Assembly: GCA_937860165.1 (NCBI GenBank)
Contig: CALMBE010000309.1
Coordinates: 1 to 14,264 of the forward strand
DNA: 14,264 nucleotides
Direction of reading: 5' to 3'
Source: an uncultured Planctomycetaceae bacterium
GTDB lineage: Bacteria > Planctomycetota > Planctomycetia > Pirellulales > Lacipirellulaceae
Below, piece after piece: positions 1 through 6,421 of the stretch (position 1 is the first letter of the stretch; each line of letters begins with the position of its first letter). Under the pieces are notes generated by a model. It made no database searches and had not been told where the DNA came from. It saw only the letters and a list, made by a program, of their open reading frames with translations. The position numbers and the translations under genes are program-made.

Positions 1-688
1 CCGACGCTTGTTCCTAGACTCCAACACAGGTCCAATTAGCACTCGGAAGGACATTCTGCCATGGATCGCGGTCTTCTACCAGGGATTGCACAAATTCGTG
101 GACCGAATGGGGATGCGACCCGCCACAACTAGAACTTCATTGGAACGACAACTGTTCCGCATCGACAAACGACCATGTGAAAGCCCGGATTTCTGAGGAA
201 GACCCCGAAAATGGCATCGAGAACGGTGACTCCACCGTGGGGAGAGTTAATCCGCCGGGTGCCACTGGCAAGCCAGTGCTCTTCCCAGCCTGGCTCTTGC
301 GTAGTGCGGCTGGTTTTGCCTTGACCAATTGAAATGGGAAGAGAACCCACTGAAGCGGCGATGGCTGACTCTGGTGAAAGAACGTTCTTGCCGTACAATA
401 GTCCGGCATGCATAGCTTCCCTCATCGCAAAACGGTTAAGCACTATCATCCCGGAACATTGGATCACACCTTTGCCGAGTAGAGCTCCTTAATTTTGCCA
501 GCAAGAGCCCGTCACAGTCCATGTGCGGCATTGTCGGTAATACTTCCTAAAGAATACTGGCGGGGCCAGTGGCACCCGGCGCTGAAAATTCAATTGCGGA
601 GGGAGAAGGATGCAGGGGGAAGGAAATGGAAGGCACAGTCCCACGGTCTCACAGTCTCGCCTTCCTCAAGAATCGCCGATAGCCGCTC
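1..688. other. Long non-coding stretch with a REP-like palindrome
   Basis: I see no convincing gene here. One plus-strand frame is open from the window edge to a stop at 196 and could be the 3' end of a gene that begins outside, but I recognise no domain in its roughly 64 residues. Two overlapping minus-strand frames across 129-467 have no recognisable motif or ribosome binding site and are crossed by the palindrome at 263-278, so I treat them as chance. The remainder, up to the stop of the HEAT/TPR gene at 689, holds nothing I can name. Confidence 0.5.
263..278. repeat. REP-like palindrome CACTGG-CAAG-CCAGTG
   Basis: This is a perfect 6-bp inverted repeat around a 4-base loop, embedded in GC-rich sequence. 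Short palindromes of this look are scattered through intergenic DNA of planctomycetes, which is pattern recognition and not a database result. The CTGGCAA core recurs in the inner hairpin of the element at 12297-12451, so the two may belong to related repeat families. Confidence 0.55.
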
Positions 689-1354
689 TCAGTTCTTATC
701 CTTGAGCGTTCGCTGCAAGTGAATTACTTGGGCGCGCACTTCTTCCATGCTGGGATTCAGTCGGAGGGCTCGGCGGAACGAATCCAGGGCGGAGATCGAG
801 TCCGACAGCTGCATGTAGGCCTGCCCCATCGTCGACGCGGCGAGGAAGTGATACGCATTCACTTCGAGGGCTTGATGACTATCGCGGGTTGCGGCATCGT
901 ACTGCTCGAGTTGAAAAAATGCCTTGCTCCGATAGTACCACGCCTGGGCAATCCACGGCGCTTCGTCGACCAGGGCGGTTGCCAGTTGACAGGCACGCTC
1001 GAATTCACGCTCTTCGAGTTGTTCACCGACTGCTACCAAGTGACGCTGTTGTGTCGGCGTCCCGATTCGCAGCCAGACTTGCTGAATGGCATGTTCCGCT
1101 AAGGTTCGTACGCCCCGGTCCTTGTCGACCAGCGCTCGGCCGAGAACACCATTGCTGCGGTAGTCGGCAAGTCGTCCCAGGGCAATCACCGCACCGCGTC
1201 GAGCGACAGGATCACCAGACATGACCACCCGTTCCAATCCTCCAATCGTGTAACTCGAAGTCACGCTGCGGACGTAGGAACCGATATTTTGGTCGACCAA
1301 ATACCGTTCGTAGTGATAGACCAACAGGGGCCGCTGGGAGTAGTCGTTGTCCAT
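689..1354 (-). CDS. HEAT-repeat plus TPR protein
   Basis: A 221-residue protein with no signal peptide or membrane segment, likely a cytosolic protein-interaction scaffold. Residues about 43-95 form two HEAT/armadillo-like helical repeats, with motifs such as GDPVARRGAVIALGRLAD and DKDRGVRTLAEHAI. Residues about 105-207 form about three tetratricopeptide repeats; the clearest reads A-x-YY-RSKAFFQLEQYDAATRD and the last reads ALDSFRRALRLNPS. The partner is unknown. The ATG at 1354 is the first in frame after a TGA about 45 bases upstream; the in-between codons (reading IFGCSRHRIRAIS) contain no start, and there is no clear ribosome binding site, so the N-terminus could be slightly misplaced or truncated. 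The gene stands alone, diverging from the secreted protein gene at 1736. Confidence 0.75.
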   Translation of the reverse strand: MDNDYSQRPLLVYHYERYLVDQNIGSYVRSVTSSYTIGGLERVVMSGDPVARRGAVIALGRLADYRSNGVLGRALVDKDRGVRTLAEHAIQQVWLRIGTPTQQRHLVAVGEQLEEREFERACQLATALVDEAPWIAQAWYYRSKAFFQLEQYDAATRDSHQALEVNAYHFLAASTMGQAYMQLSDSISALDSFRRALRLNPSMEEVRAQVIHLQRTLKDKN

Positions 1355-1735
1355 ACTAATGGCTCGAATTCTGTGACGAGAGCAACCGAAGATTCACCCG
1401 AATCGTTCAGCAATCCAATCTTCCGTACGCTGCGCGCGGAGGATCTCGACATACTGTGCTGGTGGGGAGTTCCGGGCCCCGGGAAAACCTCGGCAGTCGT
1501 GCCAGAGGCAGGCAGTACCGCGAATCGCTCGGGTACCGACACTCATTGGACGTGCGACCGCCCAGCTTGTAGTCTAATTAGAAGTGCATTCCTGACAAAG
1601 GAATTCTTCCCGAGTTTCGGTAGCACACATGGATTTGCTAGAATTACCTAAGTCCTATCCGACACATTGGATAACGGGAAAAGCTTTCCAAAGTGTTTTT
1701 TTCCTGAATAATTTGCTTGCCAAAGACACCCTTCC
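1355..1735. other. Divergent intergenic region
   Basis: About 380 bases separate the minus-strand HEAT/TPR gene from the plus-strand gene at 1736. I found no recognisable coding motif on either strand; the open frames that cross it overlap each other and the HEAT/TPR gene. A GC-rich near-palindrome, TTCCGGGCCCCGGGAA, lies around 1469-1484. A possible extended -10 element TGCTAGAAT sits at 1636-1644, with a weak -35 match (TTTCGG) near 1615; it would drive the gene at 1736, but this is a guess from bases alone. Confidence 0.4.
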
Positions 1736-2869
1736 ATGCTGCGACATGCGATCTATAGCGTTCTGACTGGGCTCTGGATTGTCCTCCCAGCGGAGGAGGG
1801 GGCGTCCCAAACAAACAATACCGATCGCGGCAATATTGCTGCTGCCCTCGACCAACGCTTCACCGCCACTTGGCAGGGACAGCAGTTAGGAAGCATTTTA
1901 GAACGTCTAAGTGCCACCCAGCGGATCGACATTTGGATTGACCGGAGAATCGACCTTCAGCAAACCGCTAGCTACGAATTTCGCGAGGCTACCGTTCGCC
2001 AAGCCTTCCAGCAATTGACTGCCAATCAAGACTTGGGTTACTCCCCCCTAAGCCGCGTGGTGTACTTAGGTCCGAAAGCGTCGGCCCGCGAGATTGCCAC
2101 CCTGATTGCATTGGCCCAAGAAGAGGTGGCCCAGCTTCCTGACCGCTCAGCGAAAAAATGGCTCGCCGAGGAGCCCACTGCTTGGCCAGAATTGAGCGAA
2201 CCACGTGCACTGCTGGAAGGTTGGCTCAATCAGGCGGACCTGGAACTCGCCGCCGCCGGCCTTGTTCCCCATGACCTCTGGCCAGCCAGAAAGTTACCTG
2301 CTCTGCCCCTTGTCGACCGTGTCGTGCTGCTGCTGGCGGGTTTTGATCTGACATGCGAAATCTCAGCGGAAGGCCATACCTGCAGGGTAGTGCCAATCGC
2401 TAAACCCGTGGAGATTGCCAAGCGTTACCCGTTTTCCGTCCATACACGGAGGGCGTACCAAGAGCTCGCCAAGGGTGAGTTGACGCAAATAATCAAGCGA
2501 GAAGGCCCCCACCTCGTGCTCCGGGGTCGATGGGAAGACCATCAGCGATTTCAGAGTTTGATTGAAATAGGGGTTAAAACCGGTCCCACGAAGGGCGAGT
2601 TCCCCCGACAAAAGTCAAGAAAGCTCTATAGCCTGAGCCTCAAAAACCAACCGGTTGGGAAGGTGATCGATCAGATTGCTTCGCTGGCCGAGATTCAAGT
2701 GGTCTGGGACCGGGACTCATTCCCGGAAGACAGCGATCCCCGCTCGATCTTAGTGTCGTGCGAGGTCGTCGAAGCCGACCTGAAAACACTGCTCGAGGTG
2801 ATCCTTTCGCCTACGAAGCTCCGCTTTCGGCTGGCGGGCAACAAGCTGCTGATTCAGCCCGGCGAGTAA
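1736..2869 (+). CDS. Secreted protein with two secretin-N/STN-like domains
   Basis: A 377-residue protein. Residues 1-25 look like a Sec signal peptide (hydrophobic core YSVLTGLWIVL, then GASQ), so it probably acts outside the cytoplasm. Residues about 40-115 have the pattern of the short N-terminal domain of secretins and TonB receptors: the phrase GQQLGSILERLSATQRIDIWID, then a strand/helix repeat (YEFREATVRQAFQQLTAN), then VVYLGP. Residues about 295-377 repeat the design (YSLSLKNQPVGKVIDQIASLAEIQVVWD, then ADLKTLLEVIL and a final KLLIQPG strand). The middle is helical with no clear motif. No secretin pore domain is present, so this is not itself a secretin. Planctomycete genomes carry many such orphan STN-like proteins of unknown role. 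It stands alone and converges on the receiver gene at 2951-3313. Confidence 0.65.
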   Translation: MLRHAIYSVLTGLWIVLPAEEGASQTNNTDRGNIAAALDQRFTATWQGQQLGSILERLSATQRIDIWIDRRIDLQQTASYEFREATVRQAFQQLTANQDLGYSPLSRVVYLGPKASAREIATLIALAQEEVAQLPDRSAKKWLAEEPTAWPELSEPRALLEGWLNQADLELAAAGLVPHDLWPARKLPALPLVDRVVLLLAGFDLTCEISAEGHTCRVVPIAKPVEIAKRYPFSVHTRRAYQELAKGELTQIIKREGPHLVLRGRWEDHQRFQSLIEIGVKTGPTKGEFPRQKSRKLYSLSLKNQPVGKVIDQIASLAEIQVVWDRDSFPEDSDPRSILVSCEVVEADLKTLLEVILSPTKLRFRLAGNKLLIQPGE

Positions 2870-2883
2870 CCACCCAACGAACA

Positions 2884-2907
2884 CGCCCTCTGCAAAGGCA
2901 AAGGGCG
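2884..2907. terminator. Possible bidirectional hairpin between convergent genes
   Basis: CGCCCT (2884-2889) pairs with AGGGCG (2902-2907). Inside, TGC pairs with GCA around an AAAG loop, with a single C-A mismatch between the two stem parts. It lies between the ends of two convergent genes, where a shared terminator is expected. Neither strand has a clear T-run after the stem, so intrinsic termination is uncertain. Confidence 0.35.
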
Positions 2908-2950
2908 CGCTAGGCGAGGGACTCGGTTGTGGGTCTTCGATGACAAGAGA

Positions 2951-3313
2951 TCAGCAACCATGCTTTTCGAGTTTTTCTCTCAAGGTGTCGGCGGTAAAAG
3001 GCTTGACGAGGTAATCCGAGACACCTGCCTGGATGGCTTCCAAAACTCGTGATTTCTCGGCTTCGGTGGTGACCATGATAATCGGCACGTTCTTGTCTTT
3101 TTGGCGGATCTCGGTGATCACGTCCAACCCGTTCTTGCCTGGCATGTTCCAGTCGGTCAGCACGAGATCGAACTCGCCGGGAGTAAAAAGTCGGATCGCT
3201 TCTTCACCATCGGCCGCTTCAACAGCCGAGGGGACTCCCACGGCATTGAGTGACCGCAGAATAATCTTGCGCATCGTACTTGAATCATCAGCAACCAACA
3301 CACGTGTACTCAT
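2951..3313 (-). CDS. Single-domain response regulator, CheY-type
   Basis: A 120-residue protein that is one complete receiver domain with no output domain. The acidic pocket is D9-D10, the phosphoacceptor is D54 (in LTDWNMPG), the switch Thr is T82 (in MVTTEA), the switch aromatic is Y101 and the conserved Lys is K104 (in YLVKPF). The MPGKNGLDV stretch and the VLEAIQAGVSDY helix are close to true CheY proteins, so it probably relays a phosphate from a histidine kinase to a partner such as a flagellar motor switch or a phosphorelay. No kinase, chemoreceptor or flagellar gene is nearby, so its pathway cannot be named. The ATG at 3313 follows an AGGGA ribosome site 5 bases upstream. Convergent with the gene ending at 2869. 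Confidence 0.93.
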   Translation of the reverse strand: MSTRVLVADDSSTMRKIILRSLNAVGVPSAVEAADGEEAIRLFTPGEFDLVLTDWNMPGKNGLDVITEIRQKDKNVPIIMVTTEAEKSRVLEAIQAGVSDYLVKPFTADTLREKLEKHGC

Positions 3314-3648
3314 TTTTCCCTACCTCATGAAAATAGTCGACCAAGGTCGAAGATGTGAACTTAAAATCGTGGAGCTTGCCTTGGTGGAAATCGTACTTCC
3401 TGGCATGTCGGTACAAGGTGGTACCGCTATGACCGCACGGAAAATTAGCTTACCCAAGTGCAAAGTCAAGCAAGTTGACCGTGGCATGCTCGTCGGGCAA
3501 GCGAAACACCCTAGAAACCACGCTCAAGATTCGACCGTGGTCCGATCGTGCCGATTATTCTGTGCGGATGAGAATCAATCCGAAACAGCAAGAAAATGCG
3601 CTAGCAGGCATTTTTAATTATCAGAATTTTGGGGATTACCCAGAACAC
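3314..3648. other. Intergenic region upstream of the receiver gene
   Basis: These 335 bases lie between the start of the CheY-type gene and the end of the polyhydroxyalkanoate-system-type gene, both on the minus strand, so they should carry the receiver gene's promoter. I see no coding motif. A 6-bp inverted repeat CGGTAC/GTACCG (3409-3414 and 3421-3426, loop AAGGTG) is the only clear structure and could be an operator; no -10/-35 pair stands out. Confidence 0.4.
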
Positions 3649-3966
3649 TCAAGCCCGCAAGCGGCGTTCGAGTTGTTCCTTGAGTTGGGACTCAATTTTC
3701 CCTTTGAACATCATGGCTGAGAAGGGAAGGTCGCAACTCACGAGAACACGGTTCTCTTCGACGCCGATGCTCCCCTCAAAACGCATTCCGAACGTCTTGA
3801 ATCCAAAATTCAACACATTCTCATCCCAACCTTGAGAAAGGTCTTTGACCTGGGTTCCGTACTGAGCTTCAGCCGATTCGGCAAGTCGCTGTAGTCTGTC
3901 TTTGACCTCAGCCGGGGGAAGCGCGTGGGGGATTTCTAGGTTAACTTTTGGCACACTTACTCCCAT
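3649..3966 (-). CDS. Polyhydroxyalkanoic acid system family protein
   Basis: A 105-residue protein that fits in length and motif order the small family annotated as putative polyhydroxyalkanoic acid system protein (PHA_gran_rgn type). Seen in the sequence: an N-terminal strand (VNLEIPHALPPAEVKDRLQRLAES), a conserved W in SQGWDENVLNFGFKTFGMRFEGSI, the strand pair VEENRVLVSCDLPFS, and the closing FKGKIESQLKEQLERRL. The name comes from genes found near PHA polymer synthesis genes in proteobacteria; the molecular function is not established, and no PHA synthase or phasin is in this window. No signal peptide, so it is cytosolic. The ATG at 3966 is 10 bases after the stop of the small gene at 3977-4255, so the two are probably co-transcribed. 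Confidence 0.75.
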   Translation of the reverse strand: MGVSVPKVNLEIPHALPPAEVKDRLQRLAESAEAQYGTQVKDLSQGWDENVLNFGFKTFGMRFEGSIGVEENRVLVSCDLPFSAMMFKGKIESQLKEQLERRLRA

Positions 3967-3976
3967 TCAAGTCGAT

Positions 3977-4255
3977 TCAGCGTTTCTCATCATATTCCGT
4001 ACGGTCACCACCATGCCATAAGGGTAACCCTGCTTGGACCCGCTCGGCCAGGACAGAGAGTTTTTCACTCGTTCCGGGCATGGCTCCCGTCGCATTGAAG
4101 GAATTTTCCTCGATTGCTTTTGGCTCGAAGTCCCACAAGCCATCCTTGATCGCATCCAATACCGATAGGTGCACGATTCGATCCCCCCCAAATTTGGATT
4201 CTGGAAATCGCCTCACTGCTGCATTGAAGGTTTTGACGATCCATCCGATCCTCAA
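3977..4255 (-). CDS. Small conserved planctomycete-type protein
   Basis: A protein of up to 92 residues, recognisable by a compact pattern I associate with small planctomycete proteins: VHLSVLDAIKDGLWDFEP, then ATGAMPGTSEKL, then LAERVQAGLPLWHGGDR. The function is unknown. The sequence is hydrophilic, has no signal peptide, and the conserved block fills most of the length. The start is uncertain: the frame has no ATG. Candidates are TTG at 4255 (no ribosome site), GTG at 4216, and GTG at 4174, which has a G-rich stretch (GGGGGGG) 7 bases upstream but would cut into the conserved block. The stop lies 10 bases before the polyhydroxyalkanoate-system-type gene, so the pair is likely one operon with this gene first. 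Confidence 0.6.
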   Translation of the reverse strand: MRIGWIVKTFNAAVRRFPESKFGGDRIVHLSVLDAIKDGLWDFEPKAIEENSFNATGAMPGTSEKLSVLAERVQAGLPLWHGGDRTEYDEKR

Positions 4256-4484
4256 CTGCGGGGTTGCGTGAGTCCGGAGACTCGCCGATCCACAATTGAG
4301 TGCAGCATGCAGAACGCGAGTATCTCCGATTCTGAAGAATAGTCAAGCATTTTTTCGATTACCCCAGGAGAATTGCGAAGTCGATTATTTGAACCGCCAG
4401 GGGCGCCAAGTCCGCCAAGGAGAAATTGATTATCGTGAGAATCTAGCGAAATTATCCCAAAATACCTTTGGCGTTCTTGGCTGT

Positions 4485-5258
4485 TCAAACAATCGACCTG
4501 GCTGCCCGCCGAAGGCTATCACGGAATTCCTTGACTAGCATTCGGTCGAGTTCGCCAGTTCGATCAGTGCGGCAGACCGCCCCACGAACCGCAAGAATAT
4601 CCACATCCATTTTTACTACTGCGGGGATATCCTCGATTCGCAGTTTGCCGGCCAGCACTGTCGTCATTCCCAATTGCCCAGCCGATTCAAGTAGCGCGGA
4701 CAACACCTGGGCTTCCAGGACTTGCAAGCTAGAACGAGCTCGCTTGTCGTGGGTGTCAATTAAGAAAAATTTGGCTCCCACTCGGGAAGCAATTTCGATC
4801 ACCCTCCAGGGGTCAGGAGCGTTTGCCTCCCGCCAGTCGGCGTAGGCAACCGCGACCAATTCTATGCAATCCGCTGCGGCGAATTCGTAACAGGCTAACC
4901 AATTGTCTTCCCACGAGTGATCATCGCCACAACCAGCCAATCCGAGTTTTATTACTTGGACACCAGGAATTTTAGGAAGCTGTCTTCTTGGATTCGCTTG
5001 CCAGTCAACAAACTCTCCCAGGGCCGCTGATAACGGAACCGTCCCTTCCAGAGAGGACACCATCTCTTGAGCAATATCAAAATTCACTGGTCCCAAGGTG
5101 CCGTGATTGGGCTCCTTGAAATCGATCCAATCAGCCCCCCCTTCGAGGGCTGCCTTAGCCTCCGTCAGATTGCGAACACTTACCAACAGTTGAATTGCCC
5201 GATGCTCTTCAGAAACTATGCTACCCTTCCGTTGCTGCCCCAGTGAGAAGTTAGTCAT
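4485..5258 (-). CDS. mfnB: (5-formylfuran-3-yl)methyl phosphate synthase (MfnB family)
   Basis: A 257-residue TIM-barrel enzyme. MfnB converts two glyceraldehyde-3-phosphate molecules into the furan phosphate that starts methanofuran synthesis. In bacteria the family accompanies tetrahydromethanopterin/methanofuran-linked C1 transfer, used for formaldehyde oxidation in methylotrophs and also found in planctomycetes. Family signature: LLVSVRNLTEAKAALEGGAD followed by WIDFKEP, with K48 as the expected Schiff-base lysine, K104 in VIKLGLAG, and D168 and K172 in IDTHDK, matching the spacing of the archaeal catalytic set. VLAGKLRIEDIP and DILAVRGAVC also fit. The first ~20 residues lie outside the domain; a GTG at residue 15 is an alternative start. 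The ATG overlaps the stop of the upstream membrane-protein gene by four bases (ATGA), so translation is probably coupled. Confidence 0.88.
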   Translation of the reverse strand: MTNFSLGQQRKGSIVSEEHRAIQLLVSVRNLTEAKAALEGGADWIDFKEPNHGTLGPVNFDIAQEMVSSLEGTVPLSAALGEFVDWQANPRRQLPKIPGVQVIKLGLAGCGDDHSWEDNWLACYEFAAADCIELVAVAYADWREANAPDPWRVIEIASRVGAKFFLIDTHDKRARSSLQVLEAQVLSALLESAGQLGMTTVLAGKLRIEDIPAVVKMDVDILAVRGAVCRTDRTGELDRMLVKEFRDSLRRAARSIV

Positions 5259-5803
5259 GGGGATGCCCCTGCAGGCCTCGTGCTAGCCCATTCACGCGAT
5301 ACTTCCGCTAAGCGACGATTCAGCCGTCTGACAACTTCATTGGTCAGGGGTTCGCACCAAGTACCACGGATACTTACGTAGCCTTCGCACCACCGTCCCA
5401 AGGCGGGCTTCACATCTTGATGCGACCACTGGGGTTCCTTCTGCGAGAGTCGCGCGACAAGATTGATGGTCTCTTGTTTATCTTCCGGCATTCCGGGCAA
5501 GTACGCCGGCCCTTGTCCCAAGAAAAAGGCCTCGATCACTTCGATGGGAACGGCGATCGGTCGACCGGCACGCAGATAAAACAATACCTGCCCTTCGCCA
5601 TAAGCCACTCGAGGTCTCAAGAGCTGCATCCCCAACAGTATCCCCAAGCCCAGGGAGAATAAAAGTAAGCAAACCGCAAGGATTTTCACCCCTGGCGACG
5701 ATCCGACAGTATGCAACCACCAACCCAGCAAAGCTGTCACGAGGACCGGCAAGCTTCCCAGTAGAATTACTCGCCGATTGGATCGCAGCCAAGTTTCAAT
5801 CAT
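5255..5803 (-). CDS. Two-helix membrane protein coupled to mfnB
   Basis: A 182-residue protein I do not recognise by family. Two hydrophobic helices at about residues 12-34 (VILLGSLPVLVTALLGWWL) and 40-62 (ILAVCLLLFSLGLGILLGMQ) are joined by a short loop, followed by a soluble domain of about 120 residues, probably cytoplasmic. The soluble part begins VAYGEGQVLFYLRAGRPIAVPIEVIEAFFLG, which has the look of a bacterial PH-like (bPH) beta fold, and ends with a charged helix near RRLNRRLAEVSREWAS. Its TGA overlaps the ATG of mfnB (ATGA), a strong sign of co-expression, so it may support the C1-cofactor function or anchor a partner at the membrane. This is inference from context; nothing in the sequence shows an activity. 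Confidence 0.7.
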   Translation of the reverse strand: MIETWLRSNRRVILLGSLPVLVTALLGWWLHTVGSSPGVKILAVCLLLFSLGLGILLGMQLLRPRVAYGEGQVLFYLRAGRPIAVPIEVIEAFFLGQGPAYLPGMPEDKQETINLVARLSQKEPQWSHQDVKPALGRWCEGYVSIRGTWCEPLTNEVVRRLNRRLAEVSREWASTRPAGASP

Positions 5804-5893
5804 GTTTCGCTCGGCGAACTATTCTCAAAAAATCACACCTGAATGGAGTCTACCGTGACAAGTTCTCCTTGGGTAGCCAGCTCTTCGTCTGGG

Positions 5894-5960
5894 CAGGAGA
5901 ACTGCAAAGTGAGTTATTGTAGCAGGCACACTCCGTGTGCCGTCAGGAGAACTGCAAAGT
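5894..5960. repeat. Hairpin between 17-bp direct repeats
   Basis: CAGGAGAACTGCAAAGT occurs at 5894-5910 and again at 5944-5960, identical over 17 bases with a 50-base period. Between the copies lies a perfect hairpin, GGCACAC (5925-5931), loop TCC, GTGTGCC (5935-5941). The layout resembles a small palindromic element inserted with duplication of its target, though a local 50-base duplication would look the same. Confidence 0.75.
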
Positions 5961-5967
5961 TGAAAAT

Positions 5968-6084
5968 GTCATTCTGAAAGAACGTAAGTGACTGAAGAAT
6001 CTGGTGTGTAGTAACCTACGATAGGGCTTACGTGCCAAGGGTTTACATCAGATTCCTCGGTCGGAGTACCTCACTCGGAATGAC
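5968..6084. repeat. 117-bp imperfect inverted-repeat element
   Basis: The left arm (5968-6003) begins GTCATTCTGA and ends GAAGAATCTG. The right arm (6049-6084), read on the other strand, begins GTCATTCCGA and ends GAGGAATCTG. Over 36 positions 23 match, with the matches concentrated at the arm ends. The GTCATTC...GAATCT wording resembles a palindromic repeat I associate with many bacterial genomes; that link is pattern recognition. It encodes nothing and is probably a non-autonomous MITE/REP-type repeat. Confidence 0.65.
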
Positions 6085-6165
6085 ACTCAAGGGAGGCCTC
6101 AATTGACTTTGCAGTCCTCCTGGATTTGTTCCTCCCTCTGTGGTACAACAAATAACCCCTGGATA

Positions 6166-6387
6166 CCACGTCGTACCCTTGTCGACGGCAGGGACTTTGT
6201 GGTCTGGCAGCGTGGGTTTGGTAGTTCCTATCAGGCAAATGACTTGGCAGATTGGCAAGCGAATTACGGCAGAAGTTCGGGACCACCTCCCACGATTCAA
6301 GCGATTCCCGAGCCGAGTTCCGTAACAATCGCTGGTCTGTTTGTGTTGGGAACCTTGGTAGTGAAGCGGCGAAGTTTAGTTCCCTGA
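6166..6387 (+). pseudogene. Remnant of a dockerin/PEP-CTERM protein gene
   Basis: Only the last ~73 codons of a once longer gene remain. The remnant reads LVDGRDFVVWQRGFG, then NDLADWQANYG, the second half of a planctomycete dockerin-like calcium-binding pair, then a short linker, IPEPSS, a hydrophobic helix (VTIAGLFVLGTLVV) and a terminal KRRSLVP, a complete PEP-CTERM sorting tail. Upstream the frame is open only to a TAG at 6022 and has no domain; no ribosome site or plausible N-terminus is present. The lost part was probably a large secreted, surface-sorted protein. It lies directly before the Spherulin-4-like gene, which has the same dockerin type, so an unequal recombination or deletion between paralogues is plausible. 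Confidence 0.75.
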
Positions 6388-6421
6388 TTCGAGTAGCTTT
6401 TAGTAATTCAGTTAGTAGACC

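Larger units (their letters stand above)
5804..6165. repeat. Repeat-rich intergenic region
   Basis: This stretch carries no gene. In order it holds a hairpin lying between two 17-bp direct repeats (5894-5960) and a 117-bp imperfect inverted-repeat element (5968-6084), then unremarkable sequence up to the broken dockerin/PEP-CTERM remnant. The promoter of the minus-strand membrane protein gene should lie just right of 5803, but I cannot pick it out. The density of small repeats marks this as a site of past rearrangement. Confidence 0.6.

Noticed and set aside
129..467. Open minus-strand frames of about 90-112 codons
   Set aside because: They overlap each other, cross the palindrome at 263-278, and show no domain, ribosome site or signal peptide.
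1261..1651. Open frames on both strands upstream of and overlapping the HEAT/TPR gene
   Set aside because: They overlap the well-supported HEAT/TPR reading frame and have low-complexity residue content without motifs.
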